DNA from: Paralithodes platypus
Taxonomy: Eukaryota; Arthropoda; Malacostraca; Decapoda; Lithodidae
Direction: 5' to 3'
Assembly (NCBI GenBank): GCA_032716605.1
Contig: CM064572.1
Location: 38,510,915-38,574,914, forward strand
Length of the DNA: 64,000 bases
Positions 1 through 13,896 of the stretch are shown in pieces (position 1 is the stretch's first letter; the number at the start of each line of letters is the position of its first letter). The position numbers and the translations under genes were made by a program. Under the pieces are notes generated by a model. The model searched no databases, was not told the origin of the DNA, and saw only the letters and a program-made list of their open reading frames with translations.

Positions 1-78
1 GTAGCCCAGGACCTTCCCCTTTGCCTGCCCGTACGCCCTTGAAAGTGGGCAAATATTTCTATAAACAATCGTTGGTGA

Positions 79-2289
79 AAAGTGCAGCTAAAAAAGCACG
101 CAGGGCAGCCGCAGAAAAGGATAGGGAAGCTGAAGACAGTGATAATGACGCCGACCCTGGTCTCGCAACCACCCGCATTCCATTGTCCCGACGCCTTGAC
201 CCGGGATGCCGCGTGGGTCACCCACAGCCCTCGGCTTCATCTCTCCTTCAGGATGACCAAAGGGCCTCTTCAAGTGGTATTACTAGTGTGCCACAGCCCT
301 CAACACACCGCAGAGCATTATTTGCTGCGGAGAATTGCTGCGGAGAAGCCCTCGGCTCGCCGCAAAAGGAGCCCAACTCCCGAGGCCGAGGCTCCCATTG
401 TTGAAGCTCCCGCAGCCTCCCACGCCCCACACCTTCGACGCCCGGTCACTTCTTCACCCGAATTGTCTCCTGAAGACGATGCTGACGACCCCAACATTGC
501 CCAAGATGACCTGACGTCGCCTGAGGAGGAAGAGGGACAGGAAGAGGAAGAGGAAGAGGAAGAGGAAGTCCCGACAAGACGAGCGAGAGGGCGAGGTCGT
601 GGACGTGGTCAGTCTGCCGACGCCGCTGCCCCTGGGCGTGGGCGTGGGCGTGCAGGGCGTCCGCGTGGCCAAGGGCGTGTGCCAGGGCGTCCAGGGCATG
701 TGCCTGCTGCACCTGCACGTGGTCGAGCATCAGCATCCGACCTGTTTGTGGGGACAGATGGGGCTGATTTTGAGCCAGATTGTCCTGCCTTTGACGAGGT
801 ACAGATGGGTTCCGGGGAGTCACCAACATTTCCCTGTGGCCCAGCTGCTACCCCCAGTGAAATTTTCTGTGGCTTCTATGACAATGAAGTCATGGAATAC
901 CTCGTTGAGGAGACCAACAACCATCATGAGATCTGTGCCAACTTTCTTGGGAGGAAGACCAGTGCCAAGATGGTGGCATGGAGAGCTGTCACTGTGGCAG
1001 AACTATATGTGTTCTTGGCACTCACAATGCTGATGACACATATCAGGAAGCACACTCTGGCAGACTAATGGATCACTGGTGACATCATAACGACTCCAGC
1101 ATTTGGCAAGTACATGTCCAGGGACAGGTACTTCGACATACTCTCGTATCTCCACCTGGCAAACAACATGGCAGTCCACCTTCCCGATTCATTATGGAAG
1201 ATCAGGAAGCTGTATGACATGATACGTCATCGGTTCACTACCTACCTGATTCCTTTCCAGAAGATGTGCCTCGACGAGTCTCTGGTCCTGTTCCGTGGTA
1301 GGCTGCACTTCCGAAAGTATATCCCGTCCAAGAGACACCGCTTCGGCATCAAGCTCTTCGTCCTCTGCGACTGTTTGACGGGGTATGTGCTGGACTTTAT
1401 AGTCAGCGGCAAGGGTGGAGAAATTGTGACTGACCCCCTCATTGGTTTTGGTGGCGCTGTAGTGAAGAAGATGATGGAGAGGCACTTCAATAAAAACCAC
1501 ATCCTCTACACAGATAATTACTACACGTCGCCTCTCCTGACCAAGTACCTCCATGACCGCAAGACCGGAACTGTCGGCACAGTCAAGGGCAAGAGGAAGG
1601 GTATGCCAGGCTACCCAACCAAGACGAAGAAGGCGGACATCTTCCACAAGAAGATTGGCCCCATCCTCTCCATCCACTGGCATGACCAGCGGAAGGTCAA
1701 CCTCCTCACCACATGCCACAAGGCCCAGATGGTCGCCACAGGGAAGGTGGACCGAAGAACCAAGAACCCCGTCCAGAAACCAGCTGCTGTCCTGGATTAC
1801 AACCTCAACATGCGCCTCGTTGACAAGTCCGACATGCAGATGGGCTTCATCGACTGCCTGCGAACATCTTGCAGGTGGTACAAGAAGTTTATCCTGCATA
1901 CGGTAGATATGTCGGTCCTCAATGCGTACAACATCTACCGTCTGAGGACTGCAGGAGCCAAGAAGTACAAGTCCCTGCGGAAGTTCCACAAGCAGGTGAT
2001 ACTTGAGCTCCTGGCTAAACATGCGGGTACACCAGGGAGGCCACTACAAGGACCAGGCCAGCTGGACAGAACGGGGTGTGCTGAATTTTTCAGGAAGCAC
2101 CAGCTCAACGCCCTTCCTTTCAAAGCACCAGGTAGTAACGTTAGGAGTCAGAAGAGGTGCCATGTGTGCAGTCACACAACAAGAAGACCCCGCAAAAGCA
2201 CAAAAACCACTTGGGAATGCCTCGAGTGTCAAGTTGGACTGTCTGCTGGCACCTGCTTCAACGACTTCCATACTCTAATAAACTTTTGA
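79..2289 (+). pseudogene. piggyBac-family transposase, broken
   Basis: This is a remnant of a piggyBac (DDE_Tnp_1_7) transposase, the cut-and-paste enzyme that targets TTAA. The N-terminal part (to 1068) has an acidic glutamate run near 520-570 and Gly-Arg repeats near 580-720, then the start of the catalytic domain. One TAA at 1066-1068 interrupts the frame, and the same frame resumes at once to 2289. Counting from the Met at 1114, the expected catalytic aspartates lie at about residue 86 (FVLCDCLTGY), 134 (LYTDNYYTS) and 237/240 (LVDKSDMQ). A C-terminal cysteine-rich domain has CHVC and CLEC pairs near 2158-2240. The N-terminus may also be frameshifted, because a Lys/Arg-rich stretch reads better in the frame of 21-400. 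The family call rests on motif recognition. The copy is inactive as read. Confidence 0.9.
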
Positions 2290-2299
2290 AGTGGAAGTG

Positions 2300-2735
2300 A
2301 CAACAGTGAAAGTGACACTCAAATGTAGGCTAAGAATAATAATATAACTAAGTATAGGTGAAAAGGACACATATAAGTAATAATAAGTGCCTTCAATAAC
2401 AATATGAACAAGTGAAAGTGACACTAAAATATATATTTCTAACAATAAACAAGTGAAAATGACACTCAATAAGCCTAGGCCAGTCAAAGTGACAGTATAA
2501 TAATAATAAAACTAAGTATAAGTGAAAGAGACACACACAAGTAATAATAAGTGCCTTCATAACAATATGAACAAGTGACAGTGACACTATATATATTATT
2601 AGCTTACCTAACAATACATAAAAGGGGAAATGACACTATCAATTATCAAAGTCCAGTGACAGTGACGCTATAATCATAATAATAATAATAAAACGAAGTA
2701 ATAAGTGACAGAGACACAAATAAGTTCATGTAAAT
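2300..2735. repeat. Imperfect tandem repeat after piggyBac ORF
   Basis: About 2.5 units of a 164-182 bp repeat built from short AAGTGACAGTGACACT-like modules separated by A/T-rich spacers. The segment beginning AACTAAGTATA at about 2347 recurs at about 2511 and, more diverged, at about 2693. It lies directly downstream of the transposase stop, so it may be the subterminal repeat region of that transposon. Confidence 0.7.
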
Positions 2736-3134
2736 AACTTTATTGAGTGAAAATAACATAATAACTATAATAAATGACATAATAACCAATAAAACACTAT
2801 CAAATCTCTTCCCGGCATAATTGCGGGTGGAGCGACGAGTGCAACTGGGCGTCATAGCCGGGGCCGCGGTTGAGTGTTCGGACGCGCCGAGGTAAATACG
2901 CGGCAAAAGTTACCTCCACTTCCATCACCATCACTCCGGAACCAGTTGAGCTAGAGAGCTCTACTCAATGCCATTCTACGCAGCAAGGTAAGGCGCCCAT
3001 TTCTATATATGTTTGATTAATGTAGGTAATATATTAAGCGAGATTAACCTTAGTTTACTTTTGTTGATATTCGGCCAGATCGCCCGGATACGAGCTCCGT
3101 CCTTTGGAGAGCCGGCCCGGGCCAGGAGGGTTAA
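2736..3134 (+). other. Possible 3' end of the piggyBac element
   Basis: No coding sequence is recognised here. A GC-rich stretch ends in CCAGGAGGGTTAA, with TTAA at 3131-3134. piggyBac elements typically end GGG-TTAA, so this is a plausible right boundary. The matching left terminus lies outside the window, so the inverted repeat cannot be tested. Confidence 0.3.
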
Positions 3135-3935
3135 GAAGGATCTGTGGTAGGAAATAAGGTTAAAGGAGATAGTTGGCCACATGAGTTCTGTTCCTCTCCG
3201 TGCTCTTATGCATGGAAATATAATGCGCATGACCGAATAACGAGTGTAGTTGTTATACAGTGGTTAACTCATCTGGTTAGTCAACTGATAATTATTAAAG
3301 GAAATGACACTCGAAACTCATTCATATTAATTTTACTTTCATACATAAGATCACAACAAAAAACAGAACTTATGTGGGCAACTGTACCTTGTTTATGCCC
3401 GTTATTTCTTACAGTGTGGCCAAGAACAAAGACGAATTGCGAATACCACATCCACTACGGGTAATTGAACAAAATATTAAGGCACAAAGAAATACAATTC
3501 ATACCCTGTCAATATATCAATTTCTGGAAGATCCTTGGCCGAGTATAAGTAACGGTTACATATCCAGTATATATACTGTATATACCACCTATTTTATTCG
3601 AGCTATATCTAGACGATTTAAATCAACTTTGGAAGGATTTGTGGGAGTTGGTATCTATTAGTAATAGGATAATAAAATGTAACTCTGCATCAGGCATTTG
3701 TGTCGACGCCTGTACATTCACAAGCCACAATAAATAAATATACATCTATTTGAATAATTTAATATAATCAACAATGTGTGTGTGTATATATGGACGTGAG
3801 CATATACAAGGTTGCACCAAATCAAATCCTTGAACCATTAAATCCAAGTTCTAACGCATTTGGGATAGTAATACGTATGTTACTGTCTCGTTTACGTTCG
3901 ATAAGGTACCGACACTTAATGGTCTTCGATGTACC
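3135..3935. other. Non-coding A/T-rich stretch
   Basis: Short open frames occur (for example 3374-3661), but they show no recognisable domain. I see no RNA gene or clear repeat boundary. Confidence 0.5.
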
Positions 3936-3937
<2 letters not shown>

Positions 3938-3971
<34 letters not shown>

Positions 3972-3999
3972 AATATATAGATATATATATATATATATC
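3938..3999. repeat. (TA)n microsatellite
   Basis: Two TA runs separated by a short interruption (AATAAATATATAG). Confidence 0.9.
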
Positions 4000-4535
4000 G
4001 GTATATTATATTCTTTGCAATTGCTTACAGTCCAACAATAATAACAGCCAGTATAATATTTAATAGTCCAGTTCAGGTAGCTTCATTACACATTCACCCA
4101 GCTGGATATATGTGAGAGAGAGATTTACATAGATACACTGGCCACACAGACTTTACGATCCAAACGAGGTGGTCAGGACTTAATTCTAGTAGAGATTTCA
4201 TATCCGATAGAAAAGGAAAGTTGAAGGAAAGGATAGAAAAGAAGAAGGCTCTCTCCCCACCCTCCGTTCCCTCCGGCAATTGCCGTACATGAAAAAGTTG
4301 GAAGTGATTAACCTTGCTGGGCTTCGAAATTCCCAGAAGGAATTTTACAGGAAAGATTGGAAAAAAGAAAGGGAATTTATGCAACCCTTCGTCTTACCAG
4401 CATGTACATTTTGGGGTTAATTGGAATCATCCTCCCCATCACCCTTAGTAGTATGTAAATTTGTAATGATGATTTTTATAATTATTATTCTTTGTTTGTT
4501 TATTTACTTTATTGTTTTTCTTACGCTCTCTTCAG
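4000..4535. other. Non-coding, possibly LINE 3' UTR
   Basis: This A/T-rich stretch lies downstream, on the minus strand, of the LINE remnant at 4536-5636. It could be that element's 3' untranslated region. No end signal was found. Confidence 0.35.
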
Positions 4536-6967
<2,432 letters not shown>

Positions 6968-7095
6968 GTAATATTGGCGAGCGATAGCGAGTACCGGTAT
7001 ATAATTATGAAAAAATCGGCCTCCGGCCAAGCGTGTTTTACCGGAAAAAACAAAAAAAAACAAAAAAAAAATTGAAGAGGGGTCTACTAAGGTAT
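6968..7095 (+). repeat. R1 interspersed repeat, partial copy
   Basis: Carries the family core GGCGAGCGATAGCGAG, then CGGCCTCCGGCCAAG and a TTTTACCGGAAAAA-like segment, in the same order as in the other R1 copies. The ends are not defined. Confidence 0.6.
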
Positions 7096-7287
7096 ATTTT
7101 TTGACTTAAAGGGAAGTGTAAGGATAATTGTATTATGTTCTGTTTAAGCTTGAAGAGATTCTAGGAAGATTAAAAAACATACAAAGAAAATCAATGAAAG
7201 TTGCAAAACTGATGAACTACATTATATACAAAATAACTCCTAAAATAATAATCTCCTCTAGTCAGCATACCCATCTGTATTAATTAC

Positions 7288-7607
7288 CCTTACTGTACCA
7301 GCAAAAGTGGTTTGCCGTCAGTAAAAAAGTCACTTGTCAGTACCAGCGACAGAGGACTTCCGTCAGTAATATGCGGTCCTTTTAACTGCCCGTATCGAGC
7401 CGTACCTGGTACCAGACTTGTATGAACTGCTCTGAGACATTGGCAACACTTCTCAGCTTGTATCTAAATTCCCACAGGCTAGCCGGCTCAGTATTCCTCC
7501 AATGTTCTATGTGAGAGCGTGCTCTATCTTGACTATGAAGCCATTTTGGCCACAATGCCTGGTACTGGAGGGTAAATTGTTATTAATACCCTCTGGTACA
7601 GTAGGGG
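7288..7607. mobile_element. TTAA-flanked MITE-like element
   Basis: The left end reads TTACCCTTACTGTACCAG and the right end reads CTGGTACAGTAGGGGTTAA, giving inverted termini of about 16 bp. The right TTAA is at 7608-7611. The left duplication appears mutated to TTAC. It shares termini with the element at 8679-8883. No coding capacity. Confidence 0.55.
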
Positions 7608-7667
7608 TTAAGGGTGCTTAGGCGTATGTATTTGTTTATTTATGTACCTTATCTTTTTATTATTTAT

Positions 7668-7800
7668 ATAGTTTCCTCCCTAGACCTCCATCACGCTTAA
7701 CCCCCAGACCCTCCTTCAAGATAAACCCGGCCGAAGGCTGGTTCCACTTAAATGACGAAATATATACGCCCATCAAAACCAAGACCTGAAATTCCAGGTA
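7668..7800 (-). repeat. R1 interspersed repeat, partial copy
   Basis: The reverse-oriented block TTTCCTCCCTAGACCTCCAT, followed by CAAGATAAA and CCGGCCGAAGGC, is the complement of the 3' part of the copies at 8095-8430 and 8935-9250. Confidence 0.6.
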
Positions 7801-8094
7801 GTTGTTGAGACTCGGTCAGCTTACTAAGGAACCGGCTGCTTCCCCTATAGAGCCTGTTGGTAAAGCCGATTATACAGGTGTTGGTAATTGGAAGGTGTGT
7901 GGGTTAAGCCGGTATCACACGACCAGCTTTTATCTCGACTTATATCAAGAACAGAAGAGCTGGATCAGGAAATTACACCAACCCGTTTGTCAAACGAAAG
8001 CCGAGTCCATTATTTGCAGTCTTTATTATTGTATATGTAAAAGATAAGATTATGGTTTATAGTTCAAATTATGTCTTTGGAAGTGAGAAAATGG

Positions 8095-8430
8095 TCAAAA
8101 GAATGCTATTTTACGGTTTTTAAGTCTTTAAGATGGGCTGTTTTTTGGCCCCCTTCTCCCTCGTGTTTAGCACCATTGGTGGTTTAGATTTTAAGACGTT
8201 TTGTCCATTAGTTTGACGATTTTAAAACTTAATGGCCCATTTTGTTATCAATATTAAGAGCTTCCGTGCCATTTAGGTGTCCATTTTTCCTGGCGAACGA
8301 TAGCGAACCTGTAATTTTAAGAGTAACCGGCATTCGGCCAAGACATTTTCTACCAAAAAATGTACAAATTTATCTTGAAGGCGGGTCCTGGGGTTGTTGT
8401 TTTTTTGTTTGATGGAGGTCTAGGGAGGAA
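8095..8430 (+). repeat. R1 interspersed repeat copy
   Basis: A near complete unit. It has a CCCCCTTCTCCCTCGTGTTTAG block, repeated TTTTAAGACG-like modules, the core CTGGCGAACGATAGCGAACC, CGGCATTCGGCCAAGACATT, a TGTACAAATTTATCTTGA block and GATGGAGGTCTAGGGAGGAA. No open frame runs through it. Confidence 0.7.
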
Positions 8431-8678
8431 ACGAAAAATAAAAAATAAATATATGAAAAAATCGACCAAAAAGTGAACCAACCCCCCTTAGACAAAATAA
8501 CTAGGGTTTGACACCCTGATACCCTGGTAACGAGGGGAAGGGTAACAAGATGAATACAACCATTTCCAAATTATATATCGTACAAACATAAATAGTAGAA
8601 GAAAAAACCCGACTCAATAAAAAGTTAAATGCAAAAATAAAGCAAAACCTGGACAAATCCGAACTAAATCATATTTAA

Positions 8679-8883
8679 CCCCTTCTGTACCGGCGACGTC
8701 ATTTTTATTTTATTCCCGCTACTACCAATCGATTGTATTCAATTTAGGAAGGCTCTCTAACAATTATACAGCTTCGAACTATCCTAAGCAACCCCCTTAG
8801 CTACCACAGATCCTTTTTAAACTGCACAAAATCGTCTAACTATAGCTAGAATCAAATACAAAAAAACATCGCCGGCACAGGGG
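8679..8883. mobile_element. 205-bp TTAA-flanked MITE
   Basis: Flanked by TTAA at 8675-8678 and 8884-8887. The left terminus CCCCTTCTGTACCGGCGA pairs with the right terminus TCGCCGGCACAGGGG with few mismatches. A TTAA target and short CCC-starting inverted repeats fit a non-autonomous piggyBac-like element. It has no coding capacity. Confidence 0.75.
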
Positions 8884-8934
8884 TTAACACGCAAGATATA
8901 TTCTAAACCAAATAGTCAAACTAGCAACTTACGG

Positions 8935-9250
8935 GGGAATGGTTGTTTTTATCTGGCTCCCCTTCTCTCTCATGTTTAGCCCAATTAGTTTCAGATTTTA
9001 GACGTTCGACGCATAAGTTTGGCAATTTTAAGACTTTTCGCCTCATTTTGACGTCAATATTAAGACCTTTCGTGCCATTTAGGTGTCATTTTTTTCCTGG
9101 CGTGCGATAGCGAGCATGCTATTTAGGGGAACCGGCCTTCGGCAGGGACATTTTTCTATCGAAACATTTACAAATTTATCTTGATTTGGCGTCTTGTTTT
9201 TTTTTTTTTTTTTTTTTATTTAAAGCTTGATGGAGGTCTAGGGAGGAAAC
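8935..9250 (+). repeat. R1 interspersed repeat copy
   Basis: Same module order as the 8095-8430 copy: CTCATGTTTAGCCC, TTTTAAGACTTTTCGCC, CTGGCGTGCGATAGCGAGC, a GGCCTTCGGC block, and GATGGAGGTCTAGGGAGGAA at the end. A poly(T) run interrupts it near 9197-9219. Confidence 0.7.
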
Positions 9251-9379
9251 TATACAAATAATAGACAAATAAAGATATCAGCAAACAAATACGCCCACCC
9301 ACCCCATACGAAAGAAGAAGAGGAGCTGGATCAGGAAATGACCCCAACTTCTTTCCCTCTCTGGTAACGAGTTGAACGA

Positions 9380-9716
9380 GTCTGCAGCTCCAAGACCCAA
9401 TAAAGACAAGAGAGCAACAGGAGAAGACAAGAGAAATACAAGAGCCACCCCTGTTTTCCCATGCTCTGGCCAAACCACAAATACCAAAGCGACCCCTGTT
9501 TCCCCGTTTTCTACGACAACAGCAACAGGACTGGGAAGTCCTCCCAACTAATTAGCCACCTGCTCGGGTGACGCCCCCCCCCCAGCCCTCATAGCCAACC
9601 ACAACACAGCATTTCCTCAGCCCCGGATCTTGCTTATAGTGAAGAAATGTTTATGCAAATAAAACATCAACGGCCCGAAGTCTACAGATACAAATGGATG
9701 TAGACAGGAGGACACA
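9380..9716 (+). mobile_element. Element A internal 3' fragment before 5' LTR
   Basis: This stretch matches 17344-17678, the end of element A's last reading frame and its 3' untranslated stretch. Here it lies upstream of the 5' LTR. The simplest reading is a truncated earlier copy arranged in tandem and sharing the LTR. The alternative is that the LTR really starts near 9383 and 17348, but no polypurine tract precedes that point. Confidence 0.5.
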
Positions 9717-10340
9717 TGATGATGGACCGGGAGATATCATAGACCTCTACCAAGAATAACTATTAGGCGAGCTATAACAATGTTTGTTTAGGAATGTAGC
9801 TCATGGACGAGTCTGTACACATCCCATTTCTCCATTATTAGACTAAATAACTAACACTTAAGTAATTAATAAACTACCTAGTATATATGTATCAATGTAA
9901 ACAGCCACTATGTATACCTACGAAAAGTAATTACCTCACAACTTCATCTACAACCATTTCCCCATATCCCTCTGATTTTGAAAACCTGCAAACGAGAGTC
10001 AAGGAAAAAGATGCACATTATCTTAAGTAAATTGTGGAAAAGTATGCAAACCTCACTGCGGTACTACCCTAAACCTGAATAAGGAGCAGAGTAGCGAATC
10101 ACAGTTGTGGCTTGTACCAGCCTGCCCCTACCCTGCCCGGAGAGTGTGCTATCCTGAAGTGCCCCCCTGAAGTCCTGCCTGAGTGACGCCCCACATTCCT
10201 GAAGCCTGAAGTCCTGCTCAAGTGGCGCCCTCTACCCCTGACGTGTGGCTCCACGAACCTACGATCCACGTCAGCCAGACATCTACTCTCTCTGCCCTCC
10301 AACACTTACCCTAAGTGTCCCTGTGTATCTTAATTGTGTT

Positions 10341-11868
10341 ATGTGTACATTCTTAGATTGATATCCAGGATTCGAAGTTGCATAATAAATCGTAGGCAGT
10401 GTCCACCAACCTTTAACTGTCTTCGTGGTGCGATGTATGGGGTGTTGATTTTCGGTGTGAGCATCCTGGGTTCGAATCCACGGACTGCCACATGTGTTTG
10501 TAAATTTCATTACTCGATTTTAGGAGTATGGTTGGTTGTTGGAAGGAACATAATAATTGATATTGGTTCAGGAGTAATTTATCGAGAGGACTTCCCTAAG
10601 TGGTTAAGGCCCCATTAATTGTTCTTTACATTCACATATGCATAGCCTACGTGAGATGCAGTTGGGATGTGTGTACATGCTTAGATTGATATGCAGGATT
10701 CGAAGTTGCATAATAAATCGTAGGCAGTGTCCACCAACCTTTAACTGTCTTCGTGGTGCAATGTATGGGGTGTTGATTTTCGGTGTGAGCATCCTGGGTT
10801 CGAATCCACGGACTGCCACATGTGTTTGTAAATTTCATTACTCGATTTTAGGAGTATGGTTGGTTGTTGGAAGGAACATAATAATTGATATTGGTTCAGG
10901 AGTAATTAATCGAGAGGACTTCCCTAAGTGGTTAAGGCCCCATTAATTGCTCTTTCCATTCACATATGCATAGCCTACGTGGGTTGCAGTTGGGATGTGT
11001 GTACATGCTTAGATTGATATGCAGGATTCGAAGTTGCATAATAAATCGTAGGCAGTGTCCACCAACCTTTAACTGTCTTCGTGGTGCGATGTATGGGGTG
11101 TTGATTTTCGGTGTGAGCATCCTGGGTTCGAATCCACGGACTGCCACATGTGTTTGTCAATTTCATTAATCGATTTTAGGAGTATGGTTGGTTGTTGGAA
11201 GGAACATAATAATTGATATTGGTTCAGGAGTCATTTATCGAGAGGACTTCCCTAAGTGGTTAAGGCCCCATTAATTGCTCTTTCCATTCACATATGCATA
11301 GCCTACGTGGGTTGCAGTTGGGATGTGTGTACATGCTTAGATTGATATGCAGGATTCGAAGTTGCATAATAAATCGTAGGCAGTGTCCACCAACCTTTAA
11401 CTGTCTTCGTGGTGCGATGTATGGGGTGTTGATTTTCGGTGTGAGCATCCTGGGTTCGAATCCACGGACTGCCACATGTGTTTGTCAATTTCATTAATCG
11501 ATTTTAGGAGTATGGTTGGTTGTTGGAAGGAACATAATAATTGATATTGGTTCAGGAGTCATTTATCGAGAGGACTTCCCTAAGTGGTTAAGGCCCCATT
11601 AATTGCTCTTTCCATTCACATATGCATAGCCTACGTGAGTTGCAGTTGGGATGTGTGTACATGCTTAGATTGATATGCAGGATTCGAAGTTGCATAATAA
11701 ATCGTAGGCAGTGTCCACCAACCTTTAACTGTCTTCGTGGTGCGATGTATGGGGTGTTGATTTTCGGTGTGAGCATCCTGGGTTCGAATCCACGGACTGC
11801 CACATGTGTTTGTAAATTTCATTAATCGATTTTAGGAGTATGGTTGGTTGTTGGAAGGAACATAATAA
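10341..11868 (+). repeat. 328-bp tandem array with tRNA-like B box
   Basis: About 4.65 nearly identical units with an exact 328-bp spacing (for example TTCGAAGTTG at 10371, 10699 and 11027). Each unit holds a perfect Pol III B box, GGTTCGAATCC, an A-box-like TGGTGCGATGTATGG about 45 bp upstream, and flanking GGCAGT...ACTGCC complementarity that resembles an acceptor stem. I could not fold a good cloverleaf, so I call it tRNA-derived and SINE-like, not a tRNA gene. The short reading frames on both strands repeat with the unit and are not genes. The array is absent at the matching point of the 3' LTR (about 18303). Confidence 0.85.
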
Positions 11869-13397
11869 TTGTTGTTGAGGAATAGGTTAAAATATGTGAA
11901 TCGTGTTGTGTTCATTAATTCTGAGATCGGTGTCCAAGATCCTTAATTACGTACTGTGTTAATCCTTCTGAATTCTTATACAATAACCTAATTAAGGTCT
12001 GTGTCCAAGACCTAGTGTTCATAATTAGTTTATCTTCTCCATAACGTCTTACGCATACGTAAGATATATTTGTGTTAATTAATTCACATTGCCACACATT
12101 CACAGATTTTCCTAATATATGTATTCTGTTGTGTATTTTGCAAGTTGAGGTCGAAGTGTATTTCGTGTATAATTCCTCTTCTTAATTCGTCACTGATTAC
12201 CTAGAACCTACGCTCATTTTCATAATTAATTTACCTCAGTATCCTCGTTGAGGAGCATTGTTAATCTATCAACTTATTTGCTTCCCGAGTTCCCCAATTT
12301 ATATTCCTTTAATTAACTGCCTATGTAATTATTTTATGAATTAGTATTTATGTTCATTTGATTACTGATGTAAGTAATTCTGATTCTTCATGCTTAGGAA
12401 TTCCAGCATTGCATAGATTATGTTACTTAATTCCACATCACTTACCATACACCTATTATTCTAGTGAATGTTCATTAAAAGACTCTGTTAACTGGTTCAG
12501 ACCTCTTAAGAATACTGAAATAAGCATTTCTTTAGCATAACTTCGTCGTATGCACCCAAGTTCTTTTGTTAATTAATACTCTGTTAATTCTCCTTGGACG
12601 CTAATATTTACAAGTGTTTCCAGAGCATTCGTTGACTAACTTCGTTTAGTTAATTATAATTTGTTCTCCAGTGTAATTAAATAGATTTATTCTATAGTTC
12701 ATTCATAATTATACGCAAACTTTACATCTGAATTCCTCGGCACGTTTCGTTATTCTTACATACGATCGTTTGAAGTGAATATAAGATTCCCATCATAAAA
12801 TTTCATATTATCATTGAAACAGAGTGTGTAGTTGCACTAACTGAAAACAAAATTTCCACCTCCGCAGTACAAATATATGACCTGACTTCCCCCTAGCTAA
12901 TGAGAAGGTCACCTTAGTAAATGCGACTACCTAGCCGGCTCGCCACTACCTGTCGTACTAACCTGGGTGTTTACTTTCGCTTTCAATTCACCCCGTCTCT
13001 CCCATAGTGAGACTGTATTTTATTTCTTTATTTTGTTTCTCATTCACGTAAGACACTCGACTCATATCGATTGTTATTATTAAGGGTTATTATTTCTATG
13101 TGCATGGTCTACTTTTGTTGCGATTTTATTTACTGATACCTATAACCACAGTTGAAGAGCAATTGCTCCCCATTCATGATCTACCATTTATATGCCTTGT
13201 ATTCCTTGCCTGATAGTTCCAATAATTATCTAGGTGAAGCAGCATTCTGAGTTTCAGATATATATATATATATATATATCTTTGAATAAACTTGTGTATA
13301 ATTGTTATGCGAGTTGTTATTGAGTTCTGTATTATCCTGATTGAATACCTATTTTGTGCTAGTAAGAGCGTGTTCGGTGTGACCCTGTCGGGCTATA
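11869..13397 (+). other. Element A LTR body, non-coding
   Basis: This A/T-rich LTR sequence has a collinear copy at 18305-19198, 30511-30780 and 39241-39690. A TA-rich run lies near 13259-13280. No gene was seen. Confidence 0.7.
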
Positions 13398-13401
13398 TTA
13401 A

Positions 13402-13723
13402 GGGGAGGTATTTAGTTTCTTCCCTAGAACTCCATCAAACTTAAAATTACACCCCCTAGACCCCCTGTCAAGATAAATTTGTACATTTTTCGGTAGAAAA
13501 ATTACCCGGCCGGTTCCTCTCAAATTACAGGCTCGCTATCGCTCGCCAGAAAAAAATCGACACCTAAATGGCACGAAAGTTCTTAAAATTGACAGAAATA
13601 GGACGAAAGTTCTTAAAATCGCCAAAGTAAAGGGGGCGAGCGTCTTAAAATCTAAAAAGCAATGGGGCTAAACATGAGAGAGAAAGGGGTCCAGAAAAAA
13701 ATCCCTCAAGTGGAAATCTCCCC
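13402..13723 (-). mobile_element. 322-bp TTAA-flanked R1-family MITE
   Basis: Bounded by TTAA at 13398-13401 and 13724-13727, with termini GGGGAGGTATTT and (reverse complement) GGGGAGATTTCC. It contains the R1 core in reverse, GGCTCGCTATCGCTCGCCAG. It sits inside element A's 5' LTR. The 3' LTR (39676-39690) reads straight across the site without it, which shows that it is a discrete insertion. Confidence 0.8.
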
Positions 13724-13801
13724 TTAAGGTCTATAAGTCCATAATTGGATTTTTGTGGAGACTATATCACGAGTTGTAAATATTACAACCCGACATAACA
13801 C

Positions 13802-13815
13802 TGGCAGCAGCGGTG
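13802..13815 (+). promoter_or_regulatory. Probable primer-binding site of element A
   Basis: TGGCAGCAGCGGTG starts one base after the LTR end. This is where an LTR element's tRNA-complementary primer site is expected. The tRNA species was not identified. Confidence 0.5.
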
Positions 13816-13896
13816 TCTCGATACAGCATATCAACACAAGTGTTCTTACTGTAAAAAAAAAAATCTGGTATTCAATTGGTATTTACATTATTCATC

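Larger units (their letters stand above)
9717..13800 (+). mobile_element. Element A 5' LTR, with two insertions
   Basis: The 3' boundary is firm. The sequence CCGACATAACA ends at 13800 and is followed by a primer-binding-like TGGCAGCAGCGG. The same end recurs at 39752 in the 3' LTR. The 5' boundary (TGATGATGGAC after the purine-rich GACAGGAGGACACA) is my best inference. Relative to the 3' LTR this copy carries a 328-bp tandem array (10341-11868) and a MITE (13402-13723). The rest of the sequence aligns closely with the pieces at 17679-19198, 30511-30780 and 39241-39752. Confidence 0.6.

Noticed and set aside
3374..3661. 95-residue open frame in the left non-coding stretch
   Set aside because: No domain, no neighbours and no copies elsewhere in the window, so chance is the simplest explanation.
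10395..10490. A true tRNA gene in each 328-bp unit
   Set aside because: The B box is perfect, but the D and T stems and the seventh acceptor pair do not fold into a good cloverleaf.
10341..11868. CRISPR-like array of regular repeats
   Set aside because: Units are 328 bp and nearly identical throughout, with no repeat-spacer pattern, and the context is a eukaryotic LTR.
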